A stretch of 64,000 bases of DNA from Eleginops maclovinus. Taxonomy: Eukaryota > Chordata > Actinopteri > Perciformes > Eleginopidae. Position 1 is the stretch's first letter. Each line of letters opens with the position of its first letter. Under the pieces are notes generated by a model that made no database searches, was not told the DNA's origin, and saw only the letters and a list, made by a program, of their open reading frames with translations. A program made the translations under genes and the position numbers. The DNA lies in contig NC_086351.1 of assembly GCF_036324505.1 (NCBI RefSeq), positions 2,146,001-2,210,000 of the forward strand. Reading direction: 5' to 3'. Positions 10,260 to 21,644 of the stretch are shown here, one piece after another.

Positions 10260-13200
10260 CCTCCATCACCCTGGAAGCACCCTAACCCCGGCCTCCTGGG
10301 GCTCCCATCAAAATATCCCTCCTCCTCCTCCTCCATCTATGTCCACCCCCCTCCCCTCTCTTCCCCTTTTCCTCCCCAGGCACCACTGGCTTTAACATGT
10401 CGGGCAGAGTTGTATAAGTTCAAAAAACTCCATTTGCTTGTATGTGGGTGGGGCAGTGTGGGAGGGGTGGAGGTCGCTGCCTTCTCGGCGTTCCCACCAT
10501 GCACCCCCCCCCCACACACACACCCCCCTAGTTGTTTTTTGTTCGCTCCGAGATGCATCACAGTGGGTGTGTCATCGGGCAGGGTTTGGAGGGGGTGAGT
10601 GATAATGCACTTTGTAGTCTGTAGTATGCTTTGTTTAGTTTTTGCATCCTAAATGACACCAAAATAATTTGTGTAAGGGAGTTAGGAACCTTGATTCTTT
10701 GGTTCCTTTTGTTCCCTGTCTTTGCCGGTGGCAAGCTGGAGCGGGAGGGGGTGACAGACATGTGTCAATAATGGCTTGCATACCAAATCTGAGTTCTTTT
10801 GCATTCACTGACACCATATCGGGAGGAAATGGGGGACATGAACGGAGGCCTTCCTTCGTTGAACAAAAATCCAGCTCAGCCAAAGGGGGGTTTGAAGCTT
10901 TCTCTCTCTGCTCATGTTGCTGTAATTCTTGACTCCCTTTTCTCCTGTTCAATCTAATTATGCTGCATGATTGTAACATGTAAGAAAAAAGAAATGTAAC
11001 ATGTTTTTTGTTTTTCAACGGGAGCGGGGCTTTTGCTTAGTAATAGGAAGTATAAAAACAAACACACGGAGCCCTTAAACGTTCACACTTCCTTCCTTCC
11101 TTCCTTTCCTTATTGCTATCCCGACAATCCATGAACACGCGCTCCTGTAATCGGCCCGGGGCGAGAGCCAGCTGAGTATGTCCTTGTATTATTTTTAATG
11201 GCGGGGAACCATGCCAGTCTGAGGTCAGTCTTACTTTGGTTGCTGTCGAGATGCATCAAAACATGTGTTTGCCATGAGCCTAAAAAGATTTGTGGGGTTA
11301 TTGAAGCACCCCGCGTAGAGTATATGCTTCTGTAAATAATACTGAAACAAGCACGTAATAGGAGATGAGCTCTCTGAAGACTGAGAGAAATGGCAGTGCT
11401 GAATCGACTCGCTTGACTTCACACCACAGCTATCAGTCTCAGAGACAGGGGGTCTCATCCATCTATTTAATGTGGCCTGTTACCATCATCTGGCTCGCAT
11501 TGTGAGGTGACGAGGCAGACTGGAAGCTGGTCTGACTCACTTTGTGTTTGGATCTCATGAACATAGAGTGATGTAAAACATGACCCAGACATCTTACTTT
11601 CTGGTCATCTTTAAAACACAGATTTAAGAAACACTTTGTTAGCCTTTCAACTCATATTGTGACTAAACTGCTGTAGCAGATAATGAAAAGACAAAAATAT
11701 CCTTCATAGATGTGCCGTGACAATTGCTTTCAGACATTTAGGACCGACCAAAAATAAATAATTCTAGCTGCTTGTTCTCACAAAGGACTTTAATTCATCG
11801 CCGTTTTGTTGGAGATGGTTTTCTCGATGTTTTACACTTTATATCACAATCACAGGAAGTGGTTCCCTTGACATGTTGCCCTCTCTGGCCAGTCACAATT
11901 TAAGACACTAACTTCAGTGAAATAACATTACTACTTCCCTTAAACATTAGCTGGAGTATAGAGCTGCCACCATTGCCCCGTAGAACAAAGGGTTTTTGTT
12001 TCAAACTGAGTCACCACACAGACTGATCTTTGATCCCGGGAGGTAAACAGCAGGAACCCTGCTCACAACAGGTGTCAGCTCCCCAGATTGTCATCACAGG
12101 CTTAAAGTGGGACACTGCATGCCTGCAGGATGCACTCACCCCAGCACTTGGAAAGGCAGAGAGAGATTTTAAAACACACTGCACTCATATGCCACCTGTT
12201 AATGTGGTGCAACCTCTGAGAGAGAATCAACAAACCTGCAGACTCTGAATGCATGCTGTCCACACATCCAAGAACTGGACGCCGGCGCTCACTGAGAATC
12301 AGCCTCCTGTAAAACACGGCTTCAGGGAACCTTCACAAACGCACTCTCCACCATGTAGACCAAGTGACGGGGTGCATGCACCATCACTTCCTCAACCTCA
12401 CTTCTTTTCCTTCGAGAAAAACGTGTCAAATGTGCAGTGGGCGAAAGAGAACCGACCTGTGCGTATGTGCTCGTGATGGTGTTGTATGAATGCACTGCTT
12501 GTCTCTGTTCCATCTATTGTAAATAGACTTCAACAGGAAGGGATTTTTGTGTTGTTTCCCACCTGCTTTTCACTCATAGCCTGAGCTATTTTCTGATTCA
12601 ATGGCTCCTCTCTCCTTTCTTTTTAACACTACTTCTGCTCGATCTTAGTGAGACGCAGAGGCCATGTGAATCTGTATCATATGAACATATGTGTAAATGC
12701 TGCTGATTCAGTCAATGTCAAATCAAAGAACACCGGTCCTCTTGATTTTACCAGTCCCCCCCCCCCCCCCCCCCCAAGAATCTTTGTTTCAGAGCTCCTG
12801 TCGCGAAGTCGATTCATTTGAGACTGGTAGACAGCAATGTAAATTCTACCCTACATTTTTAAAGGTGCATTATTGAACTTCATCCAGCTTTTGTCACTTT
12901 TGATTGACAATAACAGAGCATTAAGCATCATATTGTGTCAAAAAGACTAAAGTTGTGTGCTTTTAAAAAGTAAAGATGGCGGCCAGGAGTTCTTGAATGC
13001 TACTTGATGTTTGGCTTTGCACAGAGCGGTTTAACGAGAGGAAATAGCAGGGTATGTTTCAAACACAAAGGGTGTCTCTCGTTCAGCTATATAAACACGT
13101 GCCAGAATGTAAAAAGAAGCGACAGGCTGTGTGCTCTGAAGTTCTTTCGTGCTGCTTTTACCTTTGTCTGTTTTATTGTTTTTATTTGCAATGATATGTT

Positions 13201-13450
13201 TAATTTTCTTGTGTTCTCTTACTTACCATAATTAGTATATTTCATCCTGGCCCAAGATAACTGCAGGGAAATCAGAGGCACCCCTTGCTTCCAAGGAAAA
13301 AAAATAAAATAATGGTTTACATGTTTAAAAAGGATGAGTGGAGAACACAGGAATGACTTTAAGACTTCAGAAAGTACACGAGTACTTGGATTGTTTCAGT
13401 TGTGTGGGAGTAGGTGAGAGGATTTTTGTCAGTATTTGAAATAAACTTTT
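10260..13450 (+). other. ensa: Probable ensa 3' UTR and downstream flank
   Basis: No coding signature follows the stop codon. AATAAA-type signals occur near 11756, 13300 and 13439-13444, so the UTR may be up to about 3.2 kb; which signal is used cannot be told from sequence. Two exact Pumilio-type motifs (TGTAAATA at 11331-11338 and 12518-12525) are present. A 20-nt poly-C tract lies at 12756-12775 and a CCTTC-rich stretch near 11090-11110. Confidence 0.4.
12756..12775. repeat. Poly-C tract (20 nt)
   Basis: Uninterrupted run of 20 C on the plus strand. It is probably length-variable. Confidence 0.9.
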
Positions 13451-14640
13451 ACATTAATACAGTTTCTTTGTTTTTCGTTAATGTGAGGCTGTGGTATTTT
13501 CCAAATATGTATGAATCCCTCGCAACACATGAGAAAAGGTCACAAGATTTAAGTGCAAATGACCGAAACTCTTTGGGGAAACACCGTATGGAGCGGTTCA
13601 AAGGAGTACGACCTTCCTCTGACCACCAGGGGGAAGCACTACCATTCAACACGTTCTGGAAAATTCTAGTTCCTAACGTACTCTGGAATATGTTGGATTT
13701 GTGGAGAAATACTGGGTGTGAATGTCTCGCATATTTAGATGACAAGAACCCTGCTGTGATTAAGCATGAAGGAATATGTCAACACACCCTCATGTAATAT
13801 CACAAATGTTGTGTGTGCCAAAGTGCAGGACAGGGTGACTCTAAATGTCAGCGGTATGTCCTCTTTTTAGTGCAGTTGACTGCAGTACATAAATTACAAA
13901 TCCGTTCAGCTACAGCCAGGGTTTTATTTTGATTTATTGTCTAGGATCAGATTCAGTGACATCGAAGTTGCTGTCATCTATCAAACCATAAACATATCAA
14001 GAGACCTAAGCTACCTGCTGCATACCACAATGGCACTGTGAAAATGTGTCATGGTTGAAATTGAACTTAAAAATATATATAAAACACATTTAGAAATGGC
14101 TATATTATTGTTGTTGTGATATAGCCTTTGTTAATATATAAATATCTGACATGTTTGGTTTAAAACCATCTGCATTCTTATATTATATTTTATCTAGGGC
14201 ACAAAACCATAATATTAATGATGAGTTAAATATATTTATTCAAGTGGGAAAATGAAAAAGAACATGGTGGATTATTTGTTTTAAGATAACATCTCTAAAA
14301 TACAATTTCATGGTATAAATAGAAAGCAAATATTGGTTTACTAAAAATGCAATGTCTTTTAACTTCATAAAATAGTTCTTATTCGTTATTATGTAAACAT
14401 AGCCTTTGTTAGTCATAAAGTCTTTATTAATGGGGCTGTTTCCGGTCATTTACTTAGCTCTGTTTGATGTCATGGAAAATTACATACATAACCCCTCAAT
14501 CTATGAACCTCCTGCTTCACATTTTTAGCTTTGAAATCCTCCACAATATGGAAAATAAATGCTATCCTTCTTCTGTTCTTAATTCCTTTTCCTTATGTAT
14601 AACAACTGGAAAAAACAAGAACAGTTTGGAAATTCGGAGG
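13451..14640. other. ensa-mcl1 intergenic region
   Basis: AT-rich sequence without recognised genes or element ends. A 127-codon open frame at 13414-13797 has no family resemblance and no splice context, and I regard it as chance. Confidence 0.5.
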
Positions 14641-14649
14641 CACGGTTTG

Positions 14650-14735
14650 AGGTGACGTGACGTATGACGTATGACGCATGACGCACACGGATAGTATGAA
14701 ATAGGCCGTTTGCTTCACTTCCGTTACACTCCCAT
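14650..14735 (+). promoter_or_regulatory. mcl1: mcl1 upstream TGACG (CRE/ATF-type) array
   Basis: Five TGACG half-sites start at 14653, 14658, 14665, 14672 and 14679, the last four in a 7-bp tandem period (TATGACG/CATGACG). Two read TGACGT. An ETS-like CACTTCCG follows at about 14716-14723. Human MCL1 is known to respond to CREB/ATF factors, which fits; binding here is inferred. Confidence 0.6.
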
Positions 14736-14742
14736 CATTACC

Positions 14743-14781
14743 ATGGAGAAAGAATCAGCGTTAGAAAATAGGCTAGCTTAA
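14743..14781 (+). CDS. Upstream ORF in the putative mcl1 leader (12 codons)
   Basis: The ATG sits in ACCATGG, a strong Kozak context, and encodes MEKESALENRLA before TAA, 127 bp upstream of the mcl1 start. If the mcl1 transcript begins upstream of it, as the promoter motifs at 14650-14735 suggest, it would reduce or regulate translation of mcl1. The transcript start is not known. Confidence 0.35.
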   Translation: MEKESALENRLA

Positions 14782-14908
14782 ATTATTATTATTTTAAACC
14801 ACAGACTAGCAACAATATCTTTAATACCCTTTATTTTTTATTCCGTAATCTTTAAAGTTAATCGTCAAACATCCAGAAACTAAACGAGCCTTAAACGTAA
14901 CCGGAGTC

Positions 14909-16466
14909 ATGAGCTGTTTTATTCTTCCTTCTCAAAATGGAGTCCCCGGGGGAGCCATGCACTACGGCGCTGGAGGAGACACTTCTTCCCCGCCGAAGGA
15001 GCCCAGTAACGGGCACGTCGTGTCCAAAGATACCCTAGCGAGACCAAAGAGCCTGGTGGTGAAGACGTCCAATGGGTTTCCGTCAAAAAACAGCGAGGAA
15101 AACGAGAACGACTCGTTACCGTCCAGTCCGGAGCTTCAGTCGGACAGTGAGACCGACGAGTCCGCTAGTGGTGGTAGCTCGGCGGGGAACGAGGTGTTGG
15201 AAAACGACACCAGGCAACTCATGGGCCGTTTTTTCAGAGAATTTACTCTACTTTCCAAACCACAGTGGACAGAAAGCAGAGAACTAACGACGATGAAAAG
15301 AGTGGTGGATGACGTTTTGTCGAAACACAGATACAGTTACAATGGTAGGTAGTGACACGTATGTGTGTGGGTTTTATTCTGCTGCTCATAGCTTTTGAAT
15401 GCTGAAGCTACAGGCTGTGTATCTGTATTATTTAACTATGCACAATATAATGCATATACTATTTAGAACAGGCTTTTTTTTTACTACCTCTTACTTACAT
15501 TTAATCCAGTAGTTTACACTCATTTAGAAGGAAGTTGGTTGATTTTAGATGTATGCTTTGTCCTTCCCGAATTAGGAGATTATTTTGTTACAGCTGCAAT
15601 GTGTTCTTTATACATAGAAAACATCATATATACAAATGATGGTATATAAATGACTATTTATTATTCAAAGACTGCTGCTCCTAGCCTTTAAATGCTAAAG
15701 CTACAGGCTGTTTAACTCTATTATTTAACTATGTCACATCTACATAGTTCACTTCTGCCCTCATTTTACTTGCACCTTGCACTATTTTCCTTCCCATTTA
15801 TTTATGTCTAAAGTATACTGTGTTGCACTGTTGGAGGAGCCTGGGACTTTAGACTTCCCTTGCCAACAGCTACACTGCATCCATTGTGCTTATGACAGTA
15901 AAGCCTTTGAGTCTTTTAGAAGATGTAATTCTGACCCTGCCTTGGTTTCTTTTTAGGTATGATCAACAAGCTGTCACTGGAGGACAGAGAGGATGATGCG
16001 TGCTTTCTCAGCAAAGTAGCAGAGAGCCTCTTTGCAGACGGGAAAACCAACTGGGGTCGTATCGCGAGCCTGGTGGCCTTCGGTGCGGTGGTCTGTCAGG
16101 ACCTGAAGGAGAAACACAGGGAGAACTGTGTGGAGATGGTGGCCCAGGAGATTTCTACATACTTGCTATCTGACCAGAGAGATTGGCTGGTCAAAAACAA
16201 CGGCTGGGTAAGTTGACTAATGGTTGAGTTACAGGATGTTGCGTAACTGCTCTTTACGCAACAAAGCAAACAAGTACAAAGCAGTTTTGCCCCTCAGCTT
16301 CACACTATGATTCAAATCTGATGGGTTTTTGTTTTGTTTTTATTTGCAGGATGGCTTTGTTGAGTTCTTTCGAGTAGCAGACCCAGAGTCCACAGTGAGG
16401 AACACGCTCATGGCCTTTGCTGGAGTTGCTGGTATTGGGGCTACACTTGCCCTGTTGATCAGGTGA
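14909..16466 (+). CDS. mcl1: Induced myeloid leukemia cell differentiation protein Mcl-1
   Basis: Exons 14909-15344, 15957-16207 and 16350-16466 join in phase to 267 residues. The N-terminal third is a Ser/Glu/Asp-rich PEST-like region (SLPSSPELQSDSETDES), as expected for a short-lived protein. The BH3 segment is MKRVVDDVLSKH across the end of exon 1, with V where most BH3 motifs have the G of L-x3-G-D. BH1 is TNWGRIASLVAFGAVV; BH2 is WDGFVEFFRVAD at the exon 2/3 junction. The C-terminal segment (MAFAGVAGIGATLALLIR) is the membrane anchor and is close to human MCL1. Role: sequesters BAK, BIM and NOXA at the outer mitochondrial membrane and blocks apoptosis. The three-exon structure matches vertebrate MCL1. 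Teleosts may carry two paralogues; I cannot say which this is. Confidence 0.97.
15345..15956 (+). other. mcl1: mcl1 intron 1 with an internal imperfect duplication
   Basis: Donor GTAGGT, acceptor TTTCTTTTTAG. Two similar stretches, each with CTGCTGCTC, AATGCT-AAGCTACAGGCTGT and a TATTATTTAACTATG run, lie at about 15377-15440 and 15671-15735. This suggests an old local duplication about 295 bp apart. Confidence 0.5.
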
Positions 16467-17220
16467 ACTTTTGGACACTCAGAGCCTTTTTTTCACTTGG
16501 TGGAATCTTTGACAACATCTCTCAGCATTGAAAATTGGACTTAAATGGACTTTAACTTCTGATACGTGGTTCCTTTCATCTTCCAACCCCCAACTGCCAC
16601 TAAGTTGACCTAAATGGCTGGACTTTTCTGAAAGCAGTCAACCTTCAATATTATTTAAAATACAGAGAAATTATTTTTATAATTGTGAAAATGTTTTCCT
16701 ATGCAAATTAAAAAAAGGTTAACGGGCAGTCAGTTGATCCTTCTGATTATGTTTACTATCTTAATTCTTCTACAAATCCCTGGCAGTAATGGTCTGTTGT
16801 TAATAAGCCCTAGGCCACAGCAGGAAGGTAAAGCAGCCGTTTCCACGTCATGAAGCCCATTTTCATAGAGCCAATTCAATTATTTTTCAACTAGTCAACT
16901 ACATGAGAAGAGGAGGAGATGATTTGCATGAGAGGAGCTCTGCTTCCCGAAAATGTTGGTTCTGCACTAGGAGAAGAGAAGCCACCACATGCAGGACTTT
17001 GTGGGAAATCAGCATCCTGGAAAGTTTGTGTGATGGAGGAAATGACCAATTGCTATGTGTCAGGTAGATTGTGCTGGTCCAATGCACCAAAGTTGACAGA
17101 AGTTGGGAGAATTAGTTTGTCTTCTGAGAGAGAAGGCAGACGTTGATTCATAGCACCGATCAGGATGTAAGCTAACACATTTGTACAAGTTGTAAAATAA
17201 AAAAATAAGTATAATTCACA
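16467..17220 (+). other. mcl1: Probable mcl1 3' UTR
   Basis: Follows the TGA at 16464-16466. The first good AATAAA is at 17196-17201. A shorter UTR is possible, because A-rich sequence occurs near 16710. No coding signal is present. Confidence 0.5.
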
Positions 17221-20200
17221 TGTTTTTTTTGGTACTCTCTTTTTGTAAAGGGAACTTTGCAAAAGACAGAGGTTTCATCTACAGTCATAGTTTCACGCCT
17301 CCACACTCTTCAACCTTTAGTGTTTATTCACACCACAACCCCATCAGTCAACAAAGGCTGTCGTTTCCTAGAAATTAGATGAGGCTGTGGCAGCACCCGA
17401 GCCCTCAGCTGCATCCGCAATTACTGCGAGTTTGCAGCGCTGGCGTGTTATCTGCAGAGAGCTGGTGCACAACAGCCCCATGCACCAGCAGCAGATTGTC
17501 AGAGTGGGGTAGAAACCAGTTCACAACATCCTCAGAAATTGCACAACAATAGTCTGCTTCCTGGGTTTAAGCTACCTTTTCAAAACCCTAATGAAATATG
17601 TAGTTGGTTAAGCTATCATGGCAAATATAACATTTGATTTGCTATGTTCGTCATTTTTGGGTTAGCAGCCTTATTCTCTTTTACCAACTTAACATCCTCT
17701 GTTGTTGCAGCCAATGAGTAGACGATAATTCAACCCTGCTATTGCATTATTAATCTTAAAATACAACAATATTTTTGCCTTCATTGTCCTTGAAAACTGC
17801 TTGTATCTATGTGTAGTGGTGGATAAGAAGCACCTCGTTTTATAGCTCTCTATTGATTTGTTTGGACCTTATGAATCAGGGAAATCCTCGATGTTGTGAG
17901 GCTGCCCCCTTGTTTGTTCGGATCCTCCCGTTGTCTCGGGTTACAAGGCAAACACAACACTCAGCGAGGTCTGCAGAGGAAATGGAGTAGAGCCTCTCCA
18001 TGGTGATGATCCACAGCAGACCTCCCCATGTTCTCCTCTGCGGCTAATGATTTTAGCCTCCACCCTGGTTACCCCTGCAAACCTCATTGTGAAGAACAGG
18101 CGGTTACACATCTGGGAATTGAGGCTGAGGCAATTTCATAGAGCAGTTTGCACCATTCACTAGTGTATTGGAGGGGGGGAGGGTGCAGAAAACAGACAGC
18201 ACTGCAGTGTCTTGGGGCTCAATATGCAAAGTACAAGTCTTTGAACAACCTTGATGTTGGTAACTAGCTTATTAGAGCTATGCATTATTTAAAGCCTTGC
18301 ACATGCTTTATTTTCACATTAATATGTCCGTCTGTATGGATGGTGTCAATGCTCAATAACACATCAGCACATTTGGCATGCTTCGGAAGAAACAAAAACC
18401 CTGCCTTGAATGTATCAACACTTCCTAATAACTAATGTATGTCAAACTGTAAATGAAGCGCTTGTGGTCGATGTCAACATGCATATTAACACAGCAGATT
18501 TTAACAAGTGTTCCCCTCTATGGTCGGTTATCTGTCACAGCTGAAGAAACAACTCGATGAGGAAGTTGTCAGCAACATTGATCTTTCGAGAAAACTGCAG
18601 AGCTCACCAGAATGTTTTCTTATTGCTGCAGTTAAGCTGTAAAAGGTTGTAGTTCAACTTTTCAGTCAGAAGTGCAGCAGTAAACATGAAGAGAGACTTG
18701 AGTAGGTGAATGCATTCCTGTCATAGGATGGTTCTAAGGAGTGGTTTTGAAACTATTGTCTGCATGCATACCAAACATTCAAATGGAGAGTATTGATTAT
18801 ATCCAGCTTAAACCAGAATAGCCCAACCCAGAGGACATCATTCAGGAGTACACCCAAATGCAGCTCGCTTCAGATCAGACATCAAGCGTTCTGAGTCCCT
18901 TTGGACTTGGCATTTGTGCCTCCAACAATGAAGTCTGTCCTTTCTTTAGGAATCTTTACAAAGTAGTTTCAAAACTAAATCCACACCCCGTTTCATCACG
19001 TTATTTCTTAATGTTTTCTTCCTTTTCCAAGTAAACCCAGCCCGGTGCAGTTCATTTGCACTCTGGTAACTTGAGCTGTGAGGAAGGGCCAGTTTCAGAC
19101 ACAGTCGCACACAGCATTGGTACGAGGCCTCTTCACTTCCTCGTAGCAACAGCACGCCCCTCTTTTAAAATAAGCAACTGTTCTGGGAAGTCAGCTGACT
19201 CACTCGTTTATCTTTAACAGGAGGATTCAGCCGCACTTACTGGTTAGAAGCTGCGAATACTCCGAATTCTGACCCTGCTGAGAGGCAAAGATATGTTAAG
19301 TCTTCGCAGTTTGAAGTAACACTCTGATAAAGGGAAATTGAACTTGTTAAATTGCTTGCAGGTGAAAACAAACAGATAAAGCAAGTACTGAAACATCTCA
19401 ATTTTAAAAAAAGTTGCTTTACTTACAAAGAGCTACACCTGTAGACATTGCATCTTAGCCTACAGTGTTGGCATGTTTAACATGCTTGCATAGTTTTTAT
19501 ACATGTGCAAAATATCCTGAAGAAGTCTGCAAACCTTTTCTTTTATCAAGTGACTTTGAGCCTGTTTGTGCCATTTCTTCTCCCAGGTTGATTGACAGAT
19601 TAATGTCCTAAAGTTTGAGTAGCGCCAACTCCTTAATTCTTATACAAAATTTGGATTCTGATGTAAAAACTACCATTTCCTGTTTTGCAAGGATCTTTTT
19701 CCCTGGAAAACCCCAACAAGCAAGGAGCCACATTCACCAAACCTTATGCAAAAAAAAGAAGCTGAAATTTGCATAAGCTGTCTGGTTAAAAGGAACCATG
19801 CAAACACTGTTCGTTATTATGGCTGCTATTTTGAATGGTACACAAGGTGACCACTCATTTCTGCTGCTATCTATAAATGGATGTCAACATTCTGGTGTTT
19901 AATCTGGTTTGATGTAAAGCAGACAGACACACACACACACACAGTAATTCCTGGTAATGTCAATGGAGCCAAAGGCAAAGCAGGCAATACTGATGATCTG
20001 ATGTGCATTATCTATGCATTAGACCCTGTATGTAAATTAATTGTCCTCGTGGCTTGCTGTGAAGTGGATTCATACCTGTTGAAAACAAGCAAATCCAAGA
20101 ATATGTTTAGAAATGTGATGATGTATGAGAGATTAAGGCTCCAAAGAAAGTATTCAACTTTTAAAAACTGAGGTTAAATTGTCTTTCTGAGCAGTTTATA

Positions 20201-21384
20201 GACCAATGGTTTACTTGGTATAAAACCTAATCAACGATACGGCGATAATACAAAATGAGTAAGTTTGAATCCTATCTAAACTATTTAACATTGTCCTTTT
20301 GCAGCATCACACGCCTGTACTCGAGAATGTTAGCTTAAGAAAGGTTAATTGTGACAGACTTCATGTGTTCTGTGCTTCGACACGTGTTTTCATAAAGTTC
20401 ATAAGCTGCCTTTTGTTAACAGTATTGACGTTGTGGGATGTATGGTGCAATAATGACTTTAAATATAGTTGGAGATCAGAGGTCAAAGGGCTCTCGTTCA
20501 TCAGTCTGAACCCTGAACATTGTGCTCTGTGGTGAGTGGATACTTATCACATATCACATTGAATCCTCTGGCTGATGAGTCATGTTCCCCTCTGGCCGGA
20601 GTCACCCTTTCCTTTGAAACGTTATTCTCCGACTGATGACCCGGCACTGTATTAATAGACGGCTTATCCCTGCCGGCAGCTCTGACCTGCAGGCTGCCCG
20701 CTACTATCTTTGTTACTGCAGCTTGCAGTTGCTCCATGTCTTTGTTTAGGAGGGAAATAATCATCTAAATGGGATCACAGTATGATGGGATCTTCAGCTT
20801 TTGGTAGATCAAGTGTCACAGCTATGATAGGCTAACCCTCTGTCCACCAACAGGGTTTTCTGGTTGTTGCCACTAAGAGCGCATTAAAACTATAGTGAGT
20901 GTTGAATTTGAAATTGTTGGCTAGAAGAAGTCAAAATAGTTTGCTAAAAGTATCCAAAATGTTTGCTAAAAATGTGCAAAACAGTTTTATGAGAGTACGA
21001 AGTATAGTTTGCTAAGAGTACCTGAAATATTTGAGAAAACTACTCGTTACTACTACGTTTGCGTAAAGTTGTCGAAATAGTTTGCTAAATATTCAAAATA
21101 GTCAGCTTAAAGTACTTTAAATAGTTAACTGACATTACGCTGGCTCTTTTTTAATTAAGAAAACATCTTTCGTGAAGTTTGACAAAGCATAGTTGTTTAC
21201 AGAAAAGACAACCAAAGTGTAGATGCTGCAGTAGCTTTGAAGACACCGTTTGTAGGGGACACTGAGGTGATGCACATGGCAAAGGGCGCAAGTGTTTCCA
21301 TGGTTTTACAAAGTACTTGATGTATGCTATAATGGTATTGGAAAAAGAAGCTAAAATTAGATTTGTTACAATAATACAAGCAGT
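17221..21384. other. Intergenic, no gene recognised
   Basis: Mostly unique-looking sequence. Stretches at 17330-18150 have balanced composition and could be conserved non-coding elements, but this cannot be judged without alignment. A degenerate tandem array of a TTTGCTAAAAGTA-like unit lies near the right end (listed separately), and a short CACA run occurs at 19926-19942. Confidence 0.4.
20935..21125. repeat. Degenerate short tandem repeat (TTTGCTAAAAGTAC-like)
   Basis: Variants of ATAGTTTGCTAAAAGTAC recur about every 22-35 bp (for example at about 20936, 20959, 21006, 21077). The copies are diverged, and the array boundaries are approximate. Confidence 0.5.
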
Positions 21385-21397
21385 ATAGTGTCTTTTT

Positions 21398-21631
21398 TGT
21401 CATGACCGAAAGAACGAGATCGAGGATACAAGCGGCCGAAATGGGATTTCTCCGCAGGGTGGCTGGCCGAGGGGTAGACCTAGGACCAGGTGGAGGGATT
21501 ATATCTCTGGGAGCGCCTTGGAATCCCCCAGTCAGAGCTGGTGGATGTGGCCAGGGAAAGAGAAGTTTGGGGCTCTCTGCTGGAGCTGTTACCTCCGCGA
21601 CCCTGACGGATACACGGGAGAAGATGGATGG
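21398..21631 (+). mobile_element. 5'-truncated LINE copy with target-site duplication
   Basis: Near-identical to the 3' end of the longer copy at 56826-58281: TERTRSRIQAAEMGFLRRVAG, then a jump to the RGRPRTRWRDY region, ending in GATGGATG units. ATAGTGTCTTTTT flanks it on both sides (21385-21397 and 21632-21644), a 13-bp target duplication. Relative to the longer copy, about 173 bp are missing (matching 57942-58114), joined at a single shared base. This is dead by truncation, but the high similarity of the two copies suggests recent activity of the family. Confidence 0.85.
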
Positions 21632-21644
21632 ATAGTGTCTTTTT

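Noticed and set aside
13414..13797. 127-codon open frame between ensa and mcl1
   Set aside because: No domain, no splice or promoter context, and a 98-codon frame on the opposite strand over the same bases; likely chance.
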